NCBI RefSeq assembly: GCF_018882415.1
Contig: NZ_JACVOL010000001.1
Location: 1,919,850 to 1,983,849 of the forward strand
Direction of reading: 5' to 3'
DNA length: 64,000 nucleotides
From: Polynucleobacter sp. 86C-FISCH
GTDB lineage: Bacteria; Pseudomonadota; Gammaproteobacteria; Burkholderiales; Burkholderiaceae
Shown here: positions 20,282 to 29,622 of the stretch, piece after piece
Position numbering within the stretch: position 1 is the first letter of the stretch
Layout of the letters: each line of letters starts with the position of its first letter
The notes under the pieces: generated by a model
What the model was told of the DNA's origin: nothing
Databases searched by the model: none
What the model saw: only the letters and a program-made list of their open reading frames with translations
Made by a program: the position numbers and the translations under genes

Positions 20282-20313
20282 ATGAAAAGGGCCCAGTTTT
20301 GCAACTAGGCCCT
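20282..20313 (-). terminator. terminator after tRNA-Arg
   Basis: AGGGCC-C-AGTT (20288-20298) pairs with AACT-A-GGCCCT (20303-20313), a 10-bp stem with one mismatch, followed on the minus strand by TTTT. It directly follows the tRNA gene. Confidence 0.8.
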
Positions 20314-20322
20314 CATATAAGT

Positions 20323-20399
20323 TGGTGCGGCTGGCAGGAATTGAACCCACGACCCCTTGGTTCGTAGCCAAGTACTCTATCCAGCTGAGCTACAGCCGC
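20323..20399 (-). tRNA. tRNA-Arg (anticodon ACG)
   Basis: The 77-base minus-strand sequence begins GCGGCTGTAGCTCAGCTGGA and ends CAGCCGCACCA, with the CCA encoded. Acceptor arms GCGGCTG/CAGCCGC pair fully. The anticodon stem CTTGG/CCAAG encloses loop CTACGAA, which gives anticodon ACG, normally edited to ICG to read CGU, CGC and CGA. The T arm carries GGTTCAATTCC. A terminator follows. Confidence 0.97.
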
Positions 20400-20417
20400 A
20401 ACAGCCATAATTATGCC

Positions 20418-20918
20418 ATGGAAGAGAAGAACTACATCACCCCCGCTGGTCACGAACGCATCAAGACCGAGCTCCTACAGCTCTTAAACCTTGATAGACC
20501 GGAGGTTGTCAAGGTTGTGCACTGGGCTGCCAGCAATGGTGACCGGTCCGAAAATGGGGACTACATTTATGGAAAAAAGCGCCTCAGAGAGATAGATAGG
20601 CGGATTCGATTCCTCAATAAACGCCTTGAATTTGCCGTAGTTGTGGACAATTTAGCCCGAAAATCCGGGGAAAATGACGCCGACCAGGTCTTCTTTGGGG
20701 CAACCGTCACCTATTCCGCCCTAGAGGGGCCCCAAGTAGGCAAGGAGACAATTATTACGATTGTTGGGGTAGATGAGGTTGATTTAGATAAAGGTCATGT
20801 TAGCTGGGTATCACCGATTGCTAAAGCGCTCATTAAGTCTCGAATCGGTGATTGCGTTTTTATTCAAACGCCAACTGGACCTGCTGAAATTGAAATCCTA
20901 GACGTTCAGTATCTTTAG
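20418..20918 (+). CDS. greB: transcription elongation factor GreB
   Basis: GreB rescues backtracked RNA polymerase by stimulating transcript cleavage in the active site. The 166-residue protein has the N-terminal coiled coil with the conserved tip acidic pair in NGDRSENGDYIYGKKRLREI (about 38-57), and the C-terminal FKBP-like domain with VFFGATVTY and SPIAKALIKSRIGD. The KKRLREIDRR stretch is characteristic of GreB rather than GreA. The open frame extends upstream through the antisense of the tRNA, so the ATG at 20418 is chosen; it gives the standard N-terminus. It is convergent with spoT, two bases apart. Confidence 0.95.
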   Translation: MEEKNYITPAGHERIKTELLQLLNLDRPEVVKVVHWAASNGDRSENGDYIYGKKRLREIDRRIRFLNKRLEFAVVVDNLARKSGENDADQVFFGATVTYSALEGPQVGKETIITIVGVDEVDLDKGHVSWVSPIAKALIKSRIGDCVFIQTPTGPAEIEILDVQYL

Positions 20919-20920
20919 AA

Positions 20921-23308
20921 CTAAATAGCGCGGGTACGAGTGACCCGCATAACATCCGGATTAGCACGCAAGCTACGCATCACTTTAGAGAGGTGCAGAC
21001 GATCGTAAACCTGGATCGTAAAGCGGATTGTCACAGAATCTTCCTTGAAGCGATCCTCCATCGAAACATTCATGATGTTGGAATCGGCAGCAGTCACACT
21101 GCTAGCAACTCTTGCTAATACACCCTTACCTTGGCGAGTATCAATTGCTAGATCCAACTCAAATTCACGATTGAGCTCTTTGCCCCATTCCACCTCAACC
21201 CATTTGTCACTGTCTTTAGAAAGCATACGCAATGCCACTGGACAATCGTTGGTGTGAACTTGAAGGCCCTCGCCTTTACCGAGGTAGCCAATGATGTTGT
21301 CGCCTGGAATCGGATGGCAACAACCCTGGAAGTGAATTGAATTACCCTCACGACCATCCACCAGAATCGCCTGGCGTTGATGATGGTTAATATCTTGATT
21401 TGGTGCAACCCAATCAGAAGCGCCTAAGCGCATCTGCTCTGAACCACCTTCGTCATCAATCAAAATCTTTAGACGAATTGCTAATTCTTGTGGAGATCGT
21501 CTACCTAGCGCAATGTTGACGCAAGCCTCTTCTCTGGTTTTATCACCAGTCCAATGGGTCAGCTTTTCCCAGATCTCTGGGCTAAGCAAGGCAGCATCTA
21601 CGCCCTGCTGACGTAATGCATTTGCTAACAGGCGCTCTCCAAGCTGCAGTGACTCTGCATAATGCTTAGTCTTTAATGAATGGCGGATAGAAGCACGGGC
21701 CTTGCCGGTGCGAACAAAAGCTAGCCATCCCGGGTTGGGCTGCGAGCTTGCAGAAGTAATGACTTCAACAATGTCACTGTTTTTTAACTCACTACGTAGT
21801 GGTAATTGCAGGCCATTGATCTTGACGGCTACGCAAGTATTACCGAGATCGCTATGAATGGAATATGCAAAATCAAGTGCAGTGGCGCCTCTTGGGAGCG
21901 CCCTAATCTGTCCAGTTGGCGTAAACACATAAACCGCATCTGGGAACAAATCGATTTTGACGTGCTCTAAAAATTCTTGCGAGTCGCCACTACTATCTTG
22001 TATATCAATCAATGATTGCAGCCATTGATGAGCACGATTTTGTACTTCGCTCATATCAGGCGAACCATCTTTATATGCCCAATGCGCAGCTACGCCAGCT
22101 TCGGCAACTGCATGCATATCAGTCGTGCGAATTTGAAACTCTACTGGCACACCTGATGGACCCAATAAGGTGGTGTGTAAAGATTGATAGCCATTTAATT
22201 TTGGAATGGCAATGTAATCCTTAAACTTACCAGGCATGGGCTTATACAAGGAATGCAAAATGCCTAGAGCGCGATAGCATTCATCAATGGAATGGACTGT
22301 TACACGGAAAGCATATACATCCAACACTTGTGAAAAACTCAAATGCTTAGCACGCATCTTGTTATAGATACTAAAGAGCGTCTTTTCACGGCCACGAAGA
22401 TCAACTTCTAAGTTGGCCTTGGCAAATGCCATGCGAGAAGCCTGCAAAATCTTCTCAACCATTTCCTTACGATTGCCACGCGCCCGCTTGACCGCTCCTT
22501 CAATAACCCTAAAACGCATTGGCATTGAATAACGGAAGCTCAGATCCTGTAGATCACGGTAAATGACGTTCAAACCGAGACGGTGGGCAATGGGTGCGTA
22601 GATTTCGATTGTTTCGGCGGCCACACGGCGACGCTTCTCCATCGGCACTGCATCGAGAGTACGCATATTGTGCGTGCGGTCAGCCAACTTAACTAAGATG
22701 ACACGGACATCGCGTGCCATTGCCATGAACATTTTGCGAAAGCTTTCCGCTTGCGCCTCTGCATGACTCTGAAACTCCAACTTATCGAGTTTAGTTAAGC
22801 CCTCAACCAGCTCAGCTACTTTGTTGCCAAACTTTTCTACTAGATCTGCTTTGGTGCAGCCCGTATCCTCGATCACATCATGCATTAACGCAGCCATGAT
22901 TGAGGGAGCGTCCAAGCGCCAGGTTGCGCAGAGCTCTGCTACAGCTACTGGGTGGGTGATATATGGTTCGCCACTATGGCGGTATTGACCTAAATGCGCA
23001 GCATCAGAAAACTGAAATGCTTTCTTAATTTGCGCGATCTCTTCTGGCTTGAGATAAGAGAGTTTCGATAGCAATCCCTCAATCGAAACTACCTGATGTT
23101 TGAGAGGAAGATTAGGTGCTGAGGTAGGCCCAAACAAATGGCGACTCGATTGCGCCAACAAACTCGCAATGATCGATTTCTTACCGCTTTGGGATGAGTT
23201 GGAATCTGTATCCAACAATTGCGCTTGAGCTGAGTCAAGCGAAGCGTCTTTAGGCAAGCCGCTTCCTACTTTTTCCGATGTTTTGACTATTCCTAAAGGG
23301 AGCTCCAC
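20921..23308 (-). CDS. spoT: bifunctional (p)ppGpp synthetase/hydrolase, RelA/SpoT family
   Basis: This enzyme makes and degrades the alarmone (p)ppGpp. The hydrolase domain is intact, with the metal-binding His-Asp pair at 143-144 (MAALMHDVIEDTG). The synthetase domain contains KDYIAIPKLNGYQSLHT and EFQIRTTDMHAVAEAGVAAHW. A TGS domain (VFTPTGQIRALPRGATALDFAY) and a C-terminal ACT domain follow. The intact HD pair argues for SpoT rather than a synthetase-only RelA. At 795 residues it is slightly longer than E. coli SpoT because of a variable N-terminus. It lies 15 bases downstream of rpoZ, the same arrangement as gmk-rpoZ-spoT in E. coli. Confidence 0.95.
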   Translation of the reverse strand: MELPLGIVKTSEKVGSGLPKDASLDSAQAQLLDTDSNSSQSGKKSIIASLLAQSSRHLFGPTSAPNLPLKHQVVSIEGLLSKLSYLKPEEIAQIKKAFQFSDAAHLGQYRHSGEPYITHPVAVAELCATWRLDAPSIMAALMHDVIEDTGCTKADLVEKFGNKVAELVEGLTKLDKLEFQSHAEAQAESFRKMFMAMARDVRVILVKLADRTHNMRTLDAVPMEKRRRVAAETIEIYAPIAHRLGLNVIYRDLQDLSFRYSMPMRFRVIEGAVKRARGNRKEMVEKILQASRMAFAKANLEVDLRGREKTLFSIYNKMRAKHLSFSQVLDVYAFRVTVHSIDECYRALGILHSLYKPMPGKFKDYIAIPKLNGYQSLHTTLLGPSGVPVEFQIRTTDMHAVAEAGVAAHWAYKDGSPDMSEVQNRAHQWLQSLIDIQDSSGDSQEFLEHVKIDLFPDAVYVFTPTGQIRALPRGATALDFAYSIHSDLGNTCVAVKINGLQLPLRSELKNSDIVEVITSASSQPNPGWLAFVRTGKARASIRHSLKTKHYAESLQLGERLLANALRQQGVDAALLSPEIWEKLTHWTGDKTREEACVNIALGRRSPQELAIRLKILIDDEGGSEQMRLGASDWVAPNQDINHHQRQAILVDGREGNSIHFQGCCHPIPGDNIIGYLGKGEGLQVHTNDCPVALRMLSKDSDKWVEVEWGKELNREFELDLAIDTRQGKGVLARVASSVTAADSNIMNVSMEDRFKEDSVTIRFTIQVYDRLHLSKVMRSLRANPDVMRVTRTRAI

Positions 23309-23323
23309 ACCGGAACTCCTTAA

Positions 23324-23527
23324 TTACAGAGGTACTTTGGTCAACATGTCACGGTCGGTTACACCAGCAGCTACTTCGCGCAATGCAACTACAGTAGCTT
23401 TATCTCTGGACTCAACACGTGGGGAGTGACCTTGCACCAATTGGCGTGCACGATAAGTGGCAGCCAAAACCAATTCAAATCGGTTTGGAATCGTTTTAAG
23501 GCAATCTTCTACAGTAATACGGGCCAT
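23324..23527 (-). CDS. rpoZ: RNA polymerase omega subunit
   Basis: Omega helps assemble and stabilise RNA polymerase and forms part of a ppGpp site. The 67-residue protein begins [23 protein letters not shown] and contains RARQLVQG and [10 protein letters not shown], all typical. It sits between gmk and spoT, as in E. coli, which links polymerase, GTP supply and ppGpp in one unit. Confidence 0.97.
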   Translation of the reverse strand: MARITVEDCLKTIPNRFELVLAATYRARQLVQGHSPRVESRDKATVVALREVAAGVTDRDMLTKVPL

Positions 23528-23571
23528 GCTGAACTCACTTAATTTAGCTTCAATACCTATAGGATAACTGA

Positions 23572-24210
23572 TTAGACCCCGAGACGCTTCAAAAGCGCTG
23601 GATTTCTGGCCATACTGGGCCCGGAGCGCAGGCGGCTGGAAGCCAAAATATGCTTTAAATCCACCAAAGCCTGATCAAAGGAATCGTTCACAACGATGTA
23701 ATCCGCCTCGTGGGCGTGCGTGAGCTCGATATGGGCAGCTGCTAAACGGCGCTCAATGGTTGCCTCATCATCCTGACCACGCTTGCGTAAGCGCTCTTCC
23801 AGGGCTTCAATAGATGGTGGAAAAATGAAGATCCACTGCACAGAAGGAATTAACTTGCGAATCTGTTGGGCACCCTGCCAATCGATTTCCAGCATGACAT
23901 CACTGCCAGCTTGCATTTGAGACTCAATCCACGGTTTTGATGTGCCATAAAAATGGCCATGCACTTCCGCCCACTCTAAAAAGTGACCTTGATCGCGCTC
24001 TTGCAAAAAATCTTCTTTAGCCAAAAAACGATAGTCTTTGCCATCCACTTCACCAGGTCTTGGTGCACGAGTGGTGGTTGATAAAGATAATTTCAATCCC
24101 TGATCATCTTTTAATAAAGCATTAACCAGTGAAGATTTGCCGGCACCAGAAGGCGCCACAATCATCAACATACTGCCTTGGTAGGATTGGGTCGAAGTAG
24201 AGTTAGTCAT
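23572..24210 (-). CDS. gmk: guanylate kinase
   Basis: Gmk phosphorylates GMP to GDP. The 212-residue protein has the P-loop [15 protein letters not shown] (about 19-33), the GMP-binding segment [20 protein letters not shown], and a lid region with [17 protein letters not shown]. The N-terminal [14 protein letters not shown] is somewhat longer than usual; a later ATG (residue 14, MLMIVAPSG) would give the canonical start. It lies 23 bases downstream of yicC and precedes rpoZ. Confidence 0.96.
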   Translation of the reverse strand: MTNSTSTQSYQGSMLMIVAPSGAGKSSLVNALLKDDQGLKLSLSTTTRAPRPGEVDGKDYRFLAKEDFLQERDQGHFLEWAEVHGHFYGTSKPWIESQMQAGSDVMLEIDWQGAQQIRKLIPSVQWIFIFPPSIEALEERLRKRGQDDEATIERRLAAAHIELTHAHEADYIVVNDSFDQALVDLKHILASSRLRSGPSMARNPALLKRLGV

Positions 24211-24233
24211 GAATGAATTAATTACTCAGGGGT

Positions 24234-25163
24234 TTACTCAAGATTTTGAACTTGCTCACGCATTTGCTCAATAAACAATTTAAGTTCTAGCGCTGCTTGC
24301 GTGCATTCTTCCGAAACAGACTTGGAGCTCAAGGTATTGGCTTCGCGATTAAGCTCTTGCATCAAAAAATCTAAACGCTTACCTACCGGACCTTTGCCTG
24401 CAAGTGCTGTATCTACAGCCTGCAGATGGGTTTTTAAACGCGCAAACTCTTCAGCAACGTCGATACGAACAGCGTACAGAACAACCTCTTGGCGGATGCG
24501 CTCCATGAGCTCAGCACCAGCTTTGGCCTGCTCTTGTGCCGCTAGAGCTTCTGATAATCGTTCAGTTAACTTCTCTTGATATTGCGCTACGTATTCAGGA
24601 ACTTTAGGTTCAATCACCTTAACGATGTCACGCATCTTGCCGGTAATATTGGTGAGAACGCCAACTAAGGCTTTTCCTTCAGCATGACGACTTTCCATGA
24701 GAGCTGCTAGAGCTGCTCGTCCAGCTTCAACGGCAGCAGTAATCCAGCTATCTTCTTCGCCGCGAGGCTCAGAGACAACGCCAGGCCAACGCAATACTTC
24801 AGCAATGCTCAGCTCTTGCGCCTTTGGAAATGCATCCTGAGCTTTTTCTTGCAGGGTATACAAGGCATCCAGGCGATCTTTATTGATAGCGCCTAGAGCG
24901 TGGGGATTGGATTTGGCTGAATTAGCCGCCCCCGCATTGACTCGCCATGCAGCCCGGAACTCTACCTTGCCACGAGAGAGGCTTTGGGTAGCCATTTCTC
25001 GTAAGGCAGGTTCAGCCCCACGGCATTCGTCCGGAAGACGAAATCCAAGATCCAGAAAGCGGCTATTTACAGCCCGACATTCCACCTGCAGATCAGCAAC
25101 TACACCAGCTCCCAGGGAGACTTGGCGAGAAGCGCTGCCATAACCAGTCATGCTCGATATCAT
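24234..25163 (-). CDS. yicC: YicC/YloC family endoribonuclease
   Basis: The 309-residue protein starts [18 protein letters not shown], which matches the MIxSMTxY opening of the family and supports the first ATG. Further family features are [18 protein letters not shown] and the C-terminal [22 protein letters not shown] segment. YicC-type proteins are reported endoribonucleases that act with PNPase in small RNA turnover. It is divergent from rph (54 bases between starts), a second RNA-processing enzyme, and is followed by gmk. Confidence 0.94.
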   Translation of the reverse strand: MISSMTGYGSASRQVSLGAGVVADLQVECRAVNSRFLDLGFRLPDECRGAEPALREMATQSLSRGKVEFRAAWRVNAGAANSAKSNPHALGAINKDRLDALYTLQEKAQDAFPKAQELSIAEVLRWPGVVSEPRGEEDSWITAAVEAGRAALAALMESRHAEGKALVGVLTNITGKMRDIVKVIEPKVPEYVAQYQEKLTERLSEALAAQEQAKAGAELMERIRQEVVLYAVRIDVAEEFARLKTHLQAVDTALAGKGPVGKRLDFLMQELNREANTLSSKSVSEECTQAALELKLFIEQMREQVQNLE

Positions 25164-25217
25164 ATGGACATTGTAGATTCATTATTGATCCAGACCAAAA
25201 CAACAGGACCCCTTTCC

Positions 25218-25958
25218 ATGAGCACTGCCAATCCAGCCAATATTGCACGTCCGAGCGGCCGTCAGCCTAAAGACTTGCGCCCAGTAACCATCTCTAGGGC
25301 CTTTACAAAGCATGCCGAAGGTTCGGTATTGATTGCTTTTGGGGACACCAAGGTTCTTTGCACCGCCAGCATCCTAGAAAAGGTGCCGCCCCACAAAAAA
25401 GGGTCAGGCGAAGGTTGGGTAACCGCTGAATACGGCATGCTACCCCGCTCTACCCACACCCGCAGCGATCGTGAAGCTGCCCGCGGCAAACAATCTGGTC
25501 GCACCCAAGAAATTCAGCGCCTGATTGGACGTGCAATGCGTAGCGTCTTTGACTTAAAAGTTTTAGGCGAAAGAACGATTCATCTGGATTGCGATGTGTT
25601 GCAAGCTGACGGCGGTACGCGCACAGCTTCTATTACTGGCGCATACGTCGCCGCAAGAGATGCGGTTAACCAACTTCTAAAAAGTGGTGTGCTGACCAAG
25701 GATCCAATAATTGATAGCGTAGCTGCCATCTCTGTCGGCATTTACCAAGGAACGCCTGTGCTTGACTTGGATTACCCAGAAGACTCTTCTTGCGATACCG
25801 ACATGAATGTCGTCATGACAGGTAAAGGCGGAATGATTGAGGTACAAGGCACCGCTGAGGGCGCTGCTTTTTCTAGAAATGAACTCAATGCACTTTTGGA
25901 TCTTGCTGAGCAAGGCATTCGTGAGCTCACTCAAATGCAAATCGATGCATTGAAATAA
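25218..25958 (+). CDS. rph: ribonuclease PH
   Basis: RNase PH trims the 3' ends of tRNA precursors using phosphate. The 246-residue protein contains [28 protein letters not shown] [12 protein letters not shown], the phosphate-binding [15 protein letters not shown] stretch and [20 protein letters not shown]. The ATG at 25218 is chosen over an upstream frame start because it gives the usual length and leaves the divergent yicC promoter region free. It forms an operon with rdgB (8 bases apart) and hemW. The C-terminus is complete, unlike the frameshifted rph of E. coli K-12. Confidence 0.96.
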   Translation: MSTANPANIARPSGRQPKDLRPVTISRAFTKHAEGSVLIAFGDTKVLCTASILEKVPPHKKGSGEGWVTAEYGMLPRSTHTRSDREAARGKQSGRTQEIQRLIGRAMRSVFDLKVLGERTIHLDCDVLQADGGTRTASITGAYVAARDAVNQLLKSGVLTKDPIIDSVAAISVGIYQGTPVLDLDYPEDSSCDTDMNVVMTGKGGMIEVQGTAEGAAFSRNELNALLDLAEQGIRELTQMQIDALK

Positions 25959-25966
25959 AGATCGCA

Positions 25967-26557
25967 ATGCAAAAAATAGTTCTCGCCTCCAATAATGCTG
26001 GCAAGGTAAAGGAGTTTCAGGCGCTTTTAGCTCCCCTGAATTTTCAGGTTATTCCCCAAGGTGAATTGGGCATTCCTTCTGCAGAAGAGCCTCACTGCAC
26101 TTTTGTAGAAAACGCATTAGCCAAAGCGCGTCATGCTAGCGCTGCATCTGGTCTCCCTGCCCTAGCCGATGACTCCGGCATTTGCGCCCACGCTTTAAAT
26201 GGCAAGCCTGGTGTTTTATCAGCCCGCTTTGCAGGCGAGCAAGGCGATGATGCGGCGAATAATCAAAAACTGATTCAAGAATTAAAAGATCAAGATGATC
26301 GAGGTGCGCATTATGTTTGCGCCCTTGTCTTTGTCAATAGTGCAGATGATCCTGAGCCCCTCATCGTCCAGACTCGCTGGTACGGGCAAATTGTTGACCA
26401 AGCAACCGGTAGCAATGGCTTTGGGTATGACCCTCATTTCTTTTTGAAGAATCAAAACTGCACAGCTGCTGAGCTAGATCCTGTCCAAAAGAATTTAATA
26501 AGCCATCGCGGTCAAGCTCTACGCGAACTGATTACACAACTCAAAGCTCGTGCTTAA
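25967..26557 (+). CDS. rdgB: XTP/dITP diphosphatase (RdgB/HAM1)
   Basis: RdgB removes deaminated purine nucleotides such as dITP and XTP from the pool. The 196-residue protein has the LASNNAGKVKEFQALL opening, the TFVENALAKARHAS helix, ALADDSGICAHALNG with catalytic Asp, and the terminal NLISHRGQALRELI. These are the standard family motifs at the standard length. It lies between rph and hemW, overlapping the latter by 8 bases. The same rph-rdgB-hemW order is common in proteobacteria. Confidence 0.96.
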   Translation: MQKIVLASNNAGKVKEFQALLAPLNFQVIPQGELGIPSAEEPHCTFVENALAKARHASAASGLPALADDSGICAHALNGKPGVLSARFAGEQGDDAANNQKLIQELKDQDDRGAHYVCALVFVNSADDPEPLIVQTRWYGQIVDQATGSNGFGYDPHFFLKNQNCTAAELDPVQKNLISHRGQALRELITQLKARA

Positions 26558-27731
26558 TTCCAATCCCAATAAAGTGAGTCTGAGTGCATTGCCACCATTG
26601 GCTTTGTATATCCACTTTCCTTGGTGTGAGAAGAAATGCCCTTATTGCGACTTCAATTCGCATCAAATTAAAGAAGGTAAAGCGGGTTTTGATGAGGCTC
26701 GGTATATCAATGCACTGATTGCTGACCTAGAAACGGAATTACCAAATACTTGGGGACGTCAAGTTCACAGTATTTTTATTGGTGGCGGCACACCTAGCCT
26801 GCTCTCCGCAGAAGGCATGGATCAGTTGCTTTGCGCTATACGTGCCAGAGTCAACCTAGAGCCGGATGCTGAGATCACGATGGAGGCCAATCCTGGATCG
26901 GTTGAGGCAGAAAAATTTGCCGGTTTTGCCAAGGCCGGTATCAATCGGGTTTCTTTGGGTATTCAGAGCTTTCAAGATGAGCAACTTAAAGCTTTGGGTC
27001 GCATTCACAATGCTGAAGAAGCGAAGCGAGCAATTGAGATCGCTTTAAAACACTTTAAATCAGTGAATCTAGATTTAATGTACGGATTACCCAAGCAAAC
27101 CCTTGAAGCAGCAAAGGCGGATATAGAAACCGCCCTGTCATTCAAGACGCCCCACTTGTCTTTCTATAACCTCACCTTAGAACCTAATACCTACTTTGCT
27201 AGCTTTCCACCCAACCTTCCTAGCGAAGATGAAATTGATGCGATCTATGAGCAGAATTTAGATTTACTCACTAAGGCAGGCTATCAACGCTATGAAGTCT
27301 CTGCATATGCCCAGAAGAATCAAGAGTGCAAACACAATCTGAACTACTGGCGTTTTGGCGATTACATTGGAATAGGCGCAGGAGCACATGGCAAAGTTTC
27401 CTACCCAGATCGAATTACGCGGCAAGTCCGAGAGCGCCAACCTGAGGCCTACATGACTGCGATGGAATCCAAAGGTAATGCGCTCATTGAAAACCGTGAG
27501 ATAGCAGCTAAAGACCTTCCCTTTGAATTTATGCTCAATACCTTAAGGCTGACTGATGGTGTAGATACCAGTACCTTTAGTGAGCGCACTGGCTTGCCTT
27601 TGAGCGTGATTAGCAAAGGCTTAGATGAGGCAAGCAAAAAAGGATTGTTAGATGAAAATCCTAGCAGACTAAAAGCAACTGAACTAGGGATTCGCTACCT
27701 TAATAATCTGCAAGAGATGTTTTTGGATTGA
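26550..27731 (+). CDS. hemW: radical SAM heme chaperone HemW
   Basis: HemW belongs to the radical SAM superfamily and delivers heme to membrane respiratory proteins; it was once misnamed oxygen-independent coproporphyrinogen oxidase. The 393-residue protein has the [4Fe-4S] motif with Cys26, Cys30 and Cys33 in FPWCEKKCPYCDF, the IGGGTPSLL segment, and the HNLNYW motif characteristic of HemW-type proteins. The start is GTG within the end of rdgB (8-base overlap). The next gene is convergent. Confidence 0.93.
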   Translation: MLNSNPNKVSLSALPPLALYIHFPWCEKKCPYCDFNSHQIKEGKAGFDEARYINALIADLETELPNTWGRQVHSIFIGGGTPSLLSAEGMDQLLCAIRARVNLEPDAEITMEANPGSVEAEKFAGFAKAGINRVSLGIQSFQDEQLKALGRIHNAEEAKRAIEIALKHFKSVNLDLMYGLPKQTLEAAKADIETALSFKTPHLSFYNLTLEPNTYFASFPPNLPSEDEIDAIYEQNLDLLTKAGYQRYEVSAYAQKNQECKHNLNYWRFGDYIGIGAGAHGKVSYPDRITRQVRERQPEAYMTAMESKGNALIENREIAAKDLPFEFMLNTLRLTDGVDTSTFSERTGLPLSVISKGLDEASKKGLLDENPSRLKATELGIRYLNNLQEMFLD

Positions 27732-27753
27732 TTGAGTCTGCGGCTTTAGACAT

Positions 27754-28551
27754 CTACTTACCAATCCAGGTTGGTGGCTCACCTTTTAAAAATGCAGTAA
27801 CACCATTCTTAAAGTCAGCGCTGCCATAAGTTTTGCTAATGAGATCGTTGCAATCTGGCAGATTGTTTTTAATTAGTCTTGCAAGAACGAGCTTGCTCGA
27901 CTTTTGTGTAATGGGCGCTAATTTACTAAGGCGCTCAGCAAGCATGTCAGCCTCTTTGCCCAACTGCTCCTGATCATGGATAGCTAGAACATAACCTTGC
28001 TTTACTAACTCTTCAGCAGAAATCATTTCCGCTAAGAGCAACATCCGTTTCACAATATTGATACCTAGGTGTGCTACGAGCCAAGCGATATTGCCCGCTG
28101 ATAAACAATTGCCAAGGGTTTTAGCTATGGGTACGCCAAATTTGGCACCCGGTGAAGAAAGCCGAAAATCACAGCAGCTAGCAATAGCCAAACCACCGCC
28201 TACTGCCATGCCGTCAATCACGGCGATGGTTGGGAATGGTAAGGCGGCAAGAGGAGCGAGATAGCTATCAATACCTTCTTCGTAGCGAACGCCATCATCA
28301 CCGCTCTTAAATCCAGCAAACTGCGCAATATCACTGCCAGAGACAAAGGACTTGCCACCAGCGCCACGAAAGATAGCCACCCGAACCTTTGGGTCATTGG
28401 CAAGATCTTCACATATAGACTTTAAAGATTGATACATGCTGACGGTCATCGCATTGCGCGCCGCCACATGATCAAAGGTAATGTGGGCAATGTTGTCGCG
28501 TATCTCTAATACGACCTGCGCAACATTACCCCCTTTACCAGACTCACTCAT
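27754..28551 (-). CDS. enoyl-CoA hydratase/isomerase family protein
   Basis: The 265-residue protein has the crotonase fold: FDHVAARNAMTVSMYQSL, the oxyanion-hole segment SFVSGSDIAQFAGF, and IDGMAVGGGLAIASCCDFRL. The usual catalytic Glu of the ADLGF-type motif is not evident around FGVPIAKTLGNCLS, so the reaction may not be a plain hydration. It is followed 5 bases later, on the same strand, by nothing but lies just downstream of a Bug protein gene and near a divergent CaiB-type CoA-transferase. Together these suggest uptake, CoA activation and degradation of an organic acid, which is inference. Confidence 0.9.
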   Translation of the reverse strand: MSESGKGGNVAQVVLEIRDNIAHITFDHVAARNAMTVSMYQSLKSICEDLANDPKVRVAIFRGAGGKSFVSGSDIAQFAGFKSGDDGVRYEEGIDSYLAPLAALPFPTIAVIDGMAVGGGLAIASCCDFRLSSPGAKFGVPIAKTLGNCLSAGNIAWLVAHLGINIVKRMLLLAEMISAEELVKQGYVLAIHDQEQLGKEADMLAERLSKLAPITQKSSKLVLARLIKNNLPDCNDLISKTYGSADFKNGVTAFLKGEPPTWIGK

Positions 28552-28556
28552 GCAAT

Positions 28557-29546
28557 TTATTCAGCTTTGATGTTTAAGCTCTTCACAAGACGCTGATATT
28601 TAGCAAGCTCACCGGCCAAGAACAAACTAAATGCTGCAGGTGTAGCAGGACCTTCCGGCTGTAATCCTTGGGCATCCAATGTCTTTTTGATTTCTGGATC
28701 ATTCATAGCAGCTTTAACTGCTTGATCGATCTTATTAACTACGGCTGGATCCATTGATTTTGGACCCATCACGGAGTACCAATTAGTAACATCAAAACCA
28801 ACAATACCTACTTCTGCAAATGTTGGCACATTAGGCAAGAGTGATAAGCGTTTTGGCGTTGAGATTGCCAACGCCTTTAAATTCCCTTGACGAATTTGCT
28901 GCAAGTTTGGTGGCAAAGTATCAAAGTTCATCGTGATTTGACCGCCAAGCAAGTCAACAATCGCCTGACCACTGCCTTTGTAAGGGACATGGTTCATTTG
29001 GATGCCAGCAATCTTGGAGAACAAAGCACCAGCCAAATGCTGAGTACTACCAATGCCCGATGATCCGTAAGTCATCTGACCTGGATTTTGCTTGGCAAGA
29101 GAAATTAATTGCGCAACTGAATTAACAGGCAATGAAGATTTCACAACCAATACATTTGGTACGTAGCCCAAATAGGTAATCGGCGTGAAATCTGTTGCTG
29201 GGTTATACGGCACATTGGTTAATACAAATGGAGAAATCGCATTCGAATTAGAGTGCCCCATCAGCAAGGTGTAGCCGTCAGGATTAGACTTTGCAACCAA
29301 ATCAGCGCCAATGGTGCCGGCTGCGCCTGATTTATTTTCAATAATGACGCTTTGACCCAAGATTTCACTCATCTTCGGCGCAATTGCACGCGCAACAATG
29401 TCAGTACCGCCACCAGGCGCGAAACCAACAATGAGGCGAATCGGTTTTGATGGGTAGGCCTGCTGACCTACCGCAAAAAATGAACTTGTGGCCAGCGTGA
29501 TTGCGAGCAAGCTACGCATAGCCCATTTAGGCGTTTTAACCAACAT
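28557..29546 (-). CDS. Bug family (TctC-type) periplasmic solute-binding protein
   Basis: The 329-residue protein carries a Sec signal ([20 protein letters not shown]) and the Bug signature [24 protein letters not shown], then [19 protein letters not shown]. It binds an unknown small acid in the periplasm. Its stop lies 5 bases before the enoyl-CoA hydratase start on the same strand, so the two are probably cotranscribed, and it is divergent from the CoA-transferase gene. It is clearly a different paralogue from the Bug protein at 15,736-16,722. Confidence 0.93.
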   Translation of the reverse strand: MLVKTPKWAMRSLLAITLATSSFFAVGQQAYPSKPIRLIVGFAPGGGTDIVARAIAPKMSEILGQSVIIENKSGAAGTIGADLVAKSNPDGYTLLMGHSNSNAISPFVLTNVPYNPATDFTPITYLGYVPNVLVVKSSLPVNSVAQLISLAKQNPGQMTYGSSGIGSTQHLAGALFSKIAGIQMNHVPYKGSGQAIVDLLGGQITMNFDTLPPNLQQIRQGNLKALAISTPKRLSLLPNVPTFAEVGIVGFDVTNWYSVMGPKSMDPAVVNKIDQAVKAAMNDPEIKKTLDAQGLQPEGPATPAAFSLFLAGELAKYQRLVKSLNIKAE

Positions 29547-29622
29547 AAAGTCTCCAAAATTGTTTTAATTGTGTTTGTTACTATTGCAGAGTAATTCTAA
29601 ACATATAAAAACAATTGAGACA

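Noticed and set aside
20323..20399. Prophage or island attachment site at tRNA-Arg
   Set aside because: No integrase and no repeated 3' tRNA end were found nearby; the genes on both sides are core genes.
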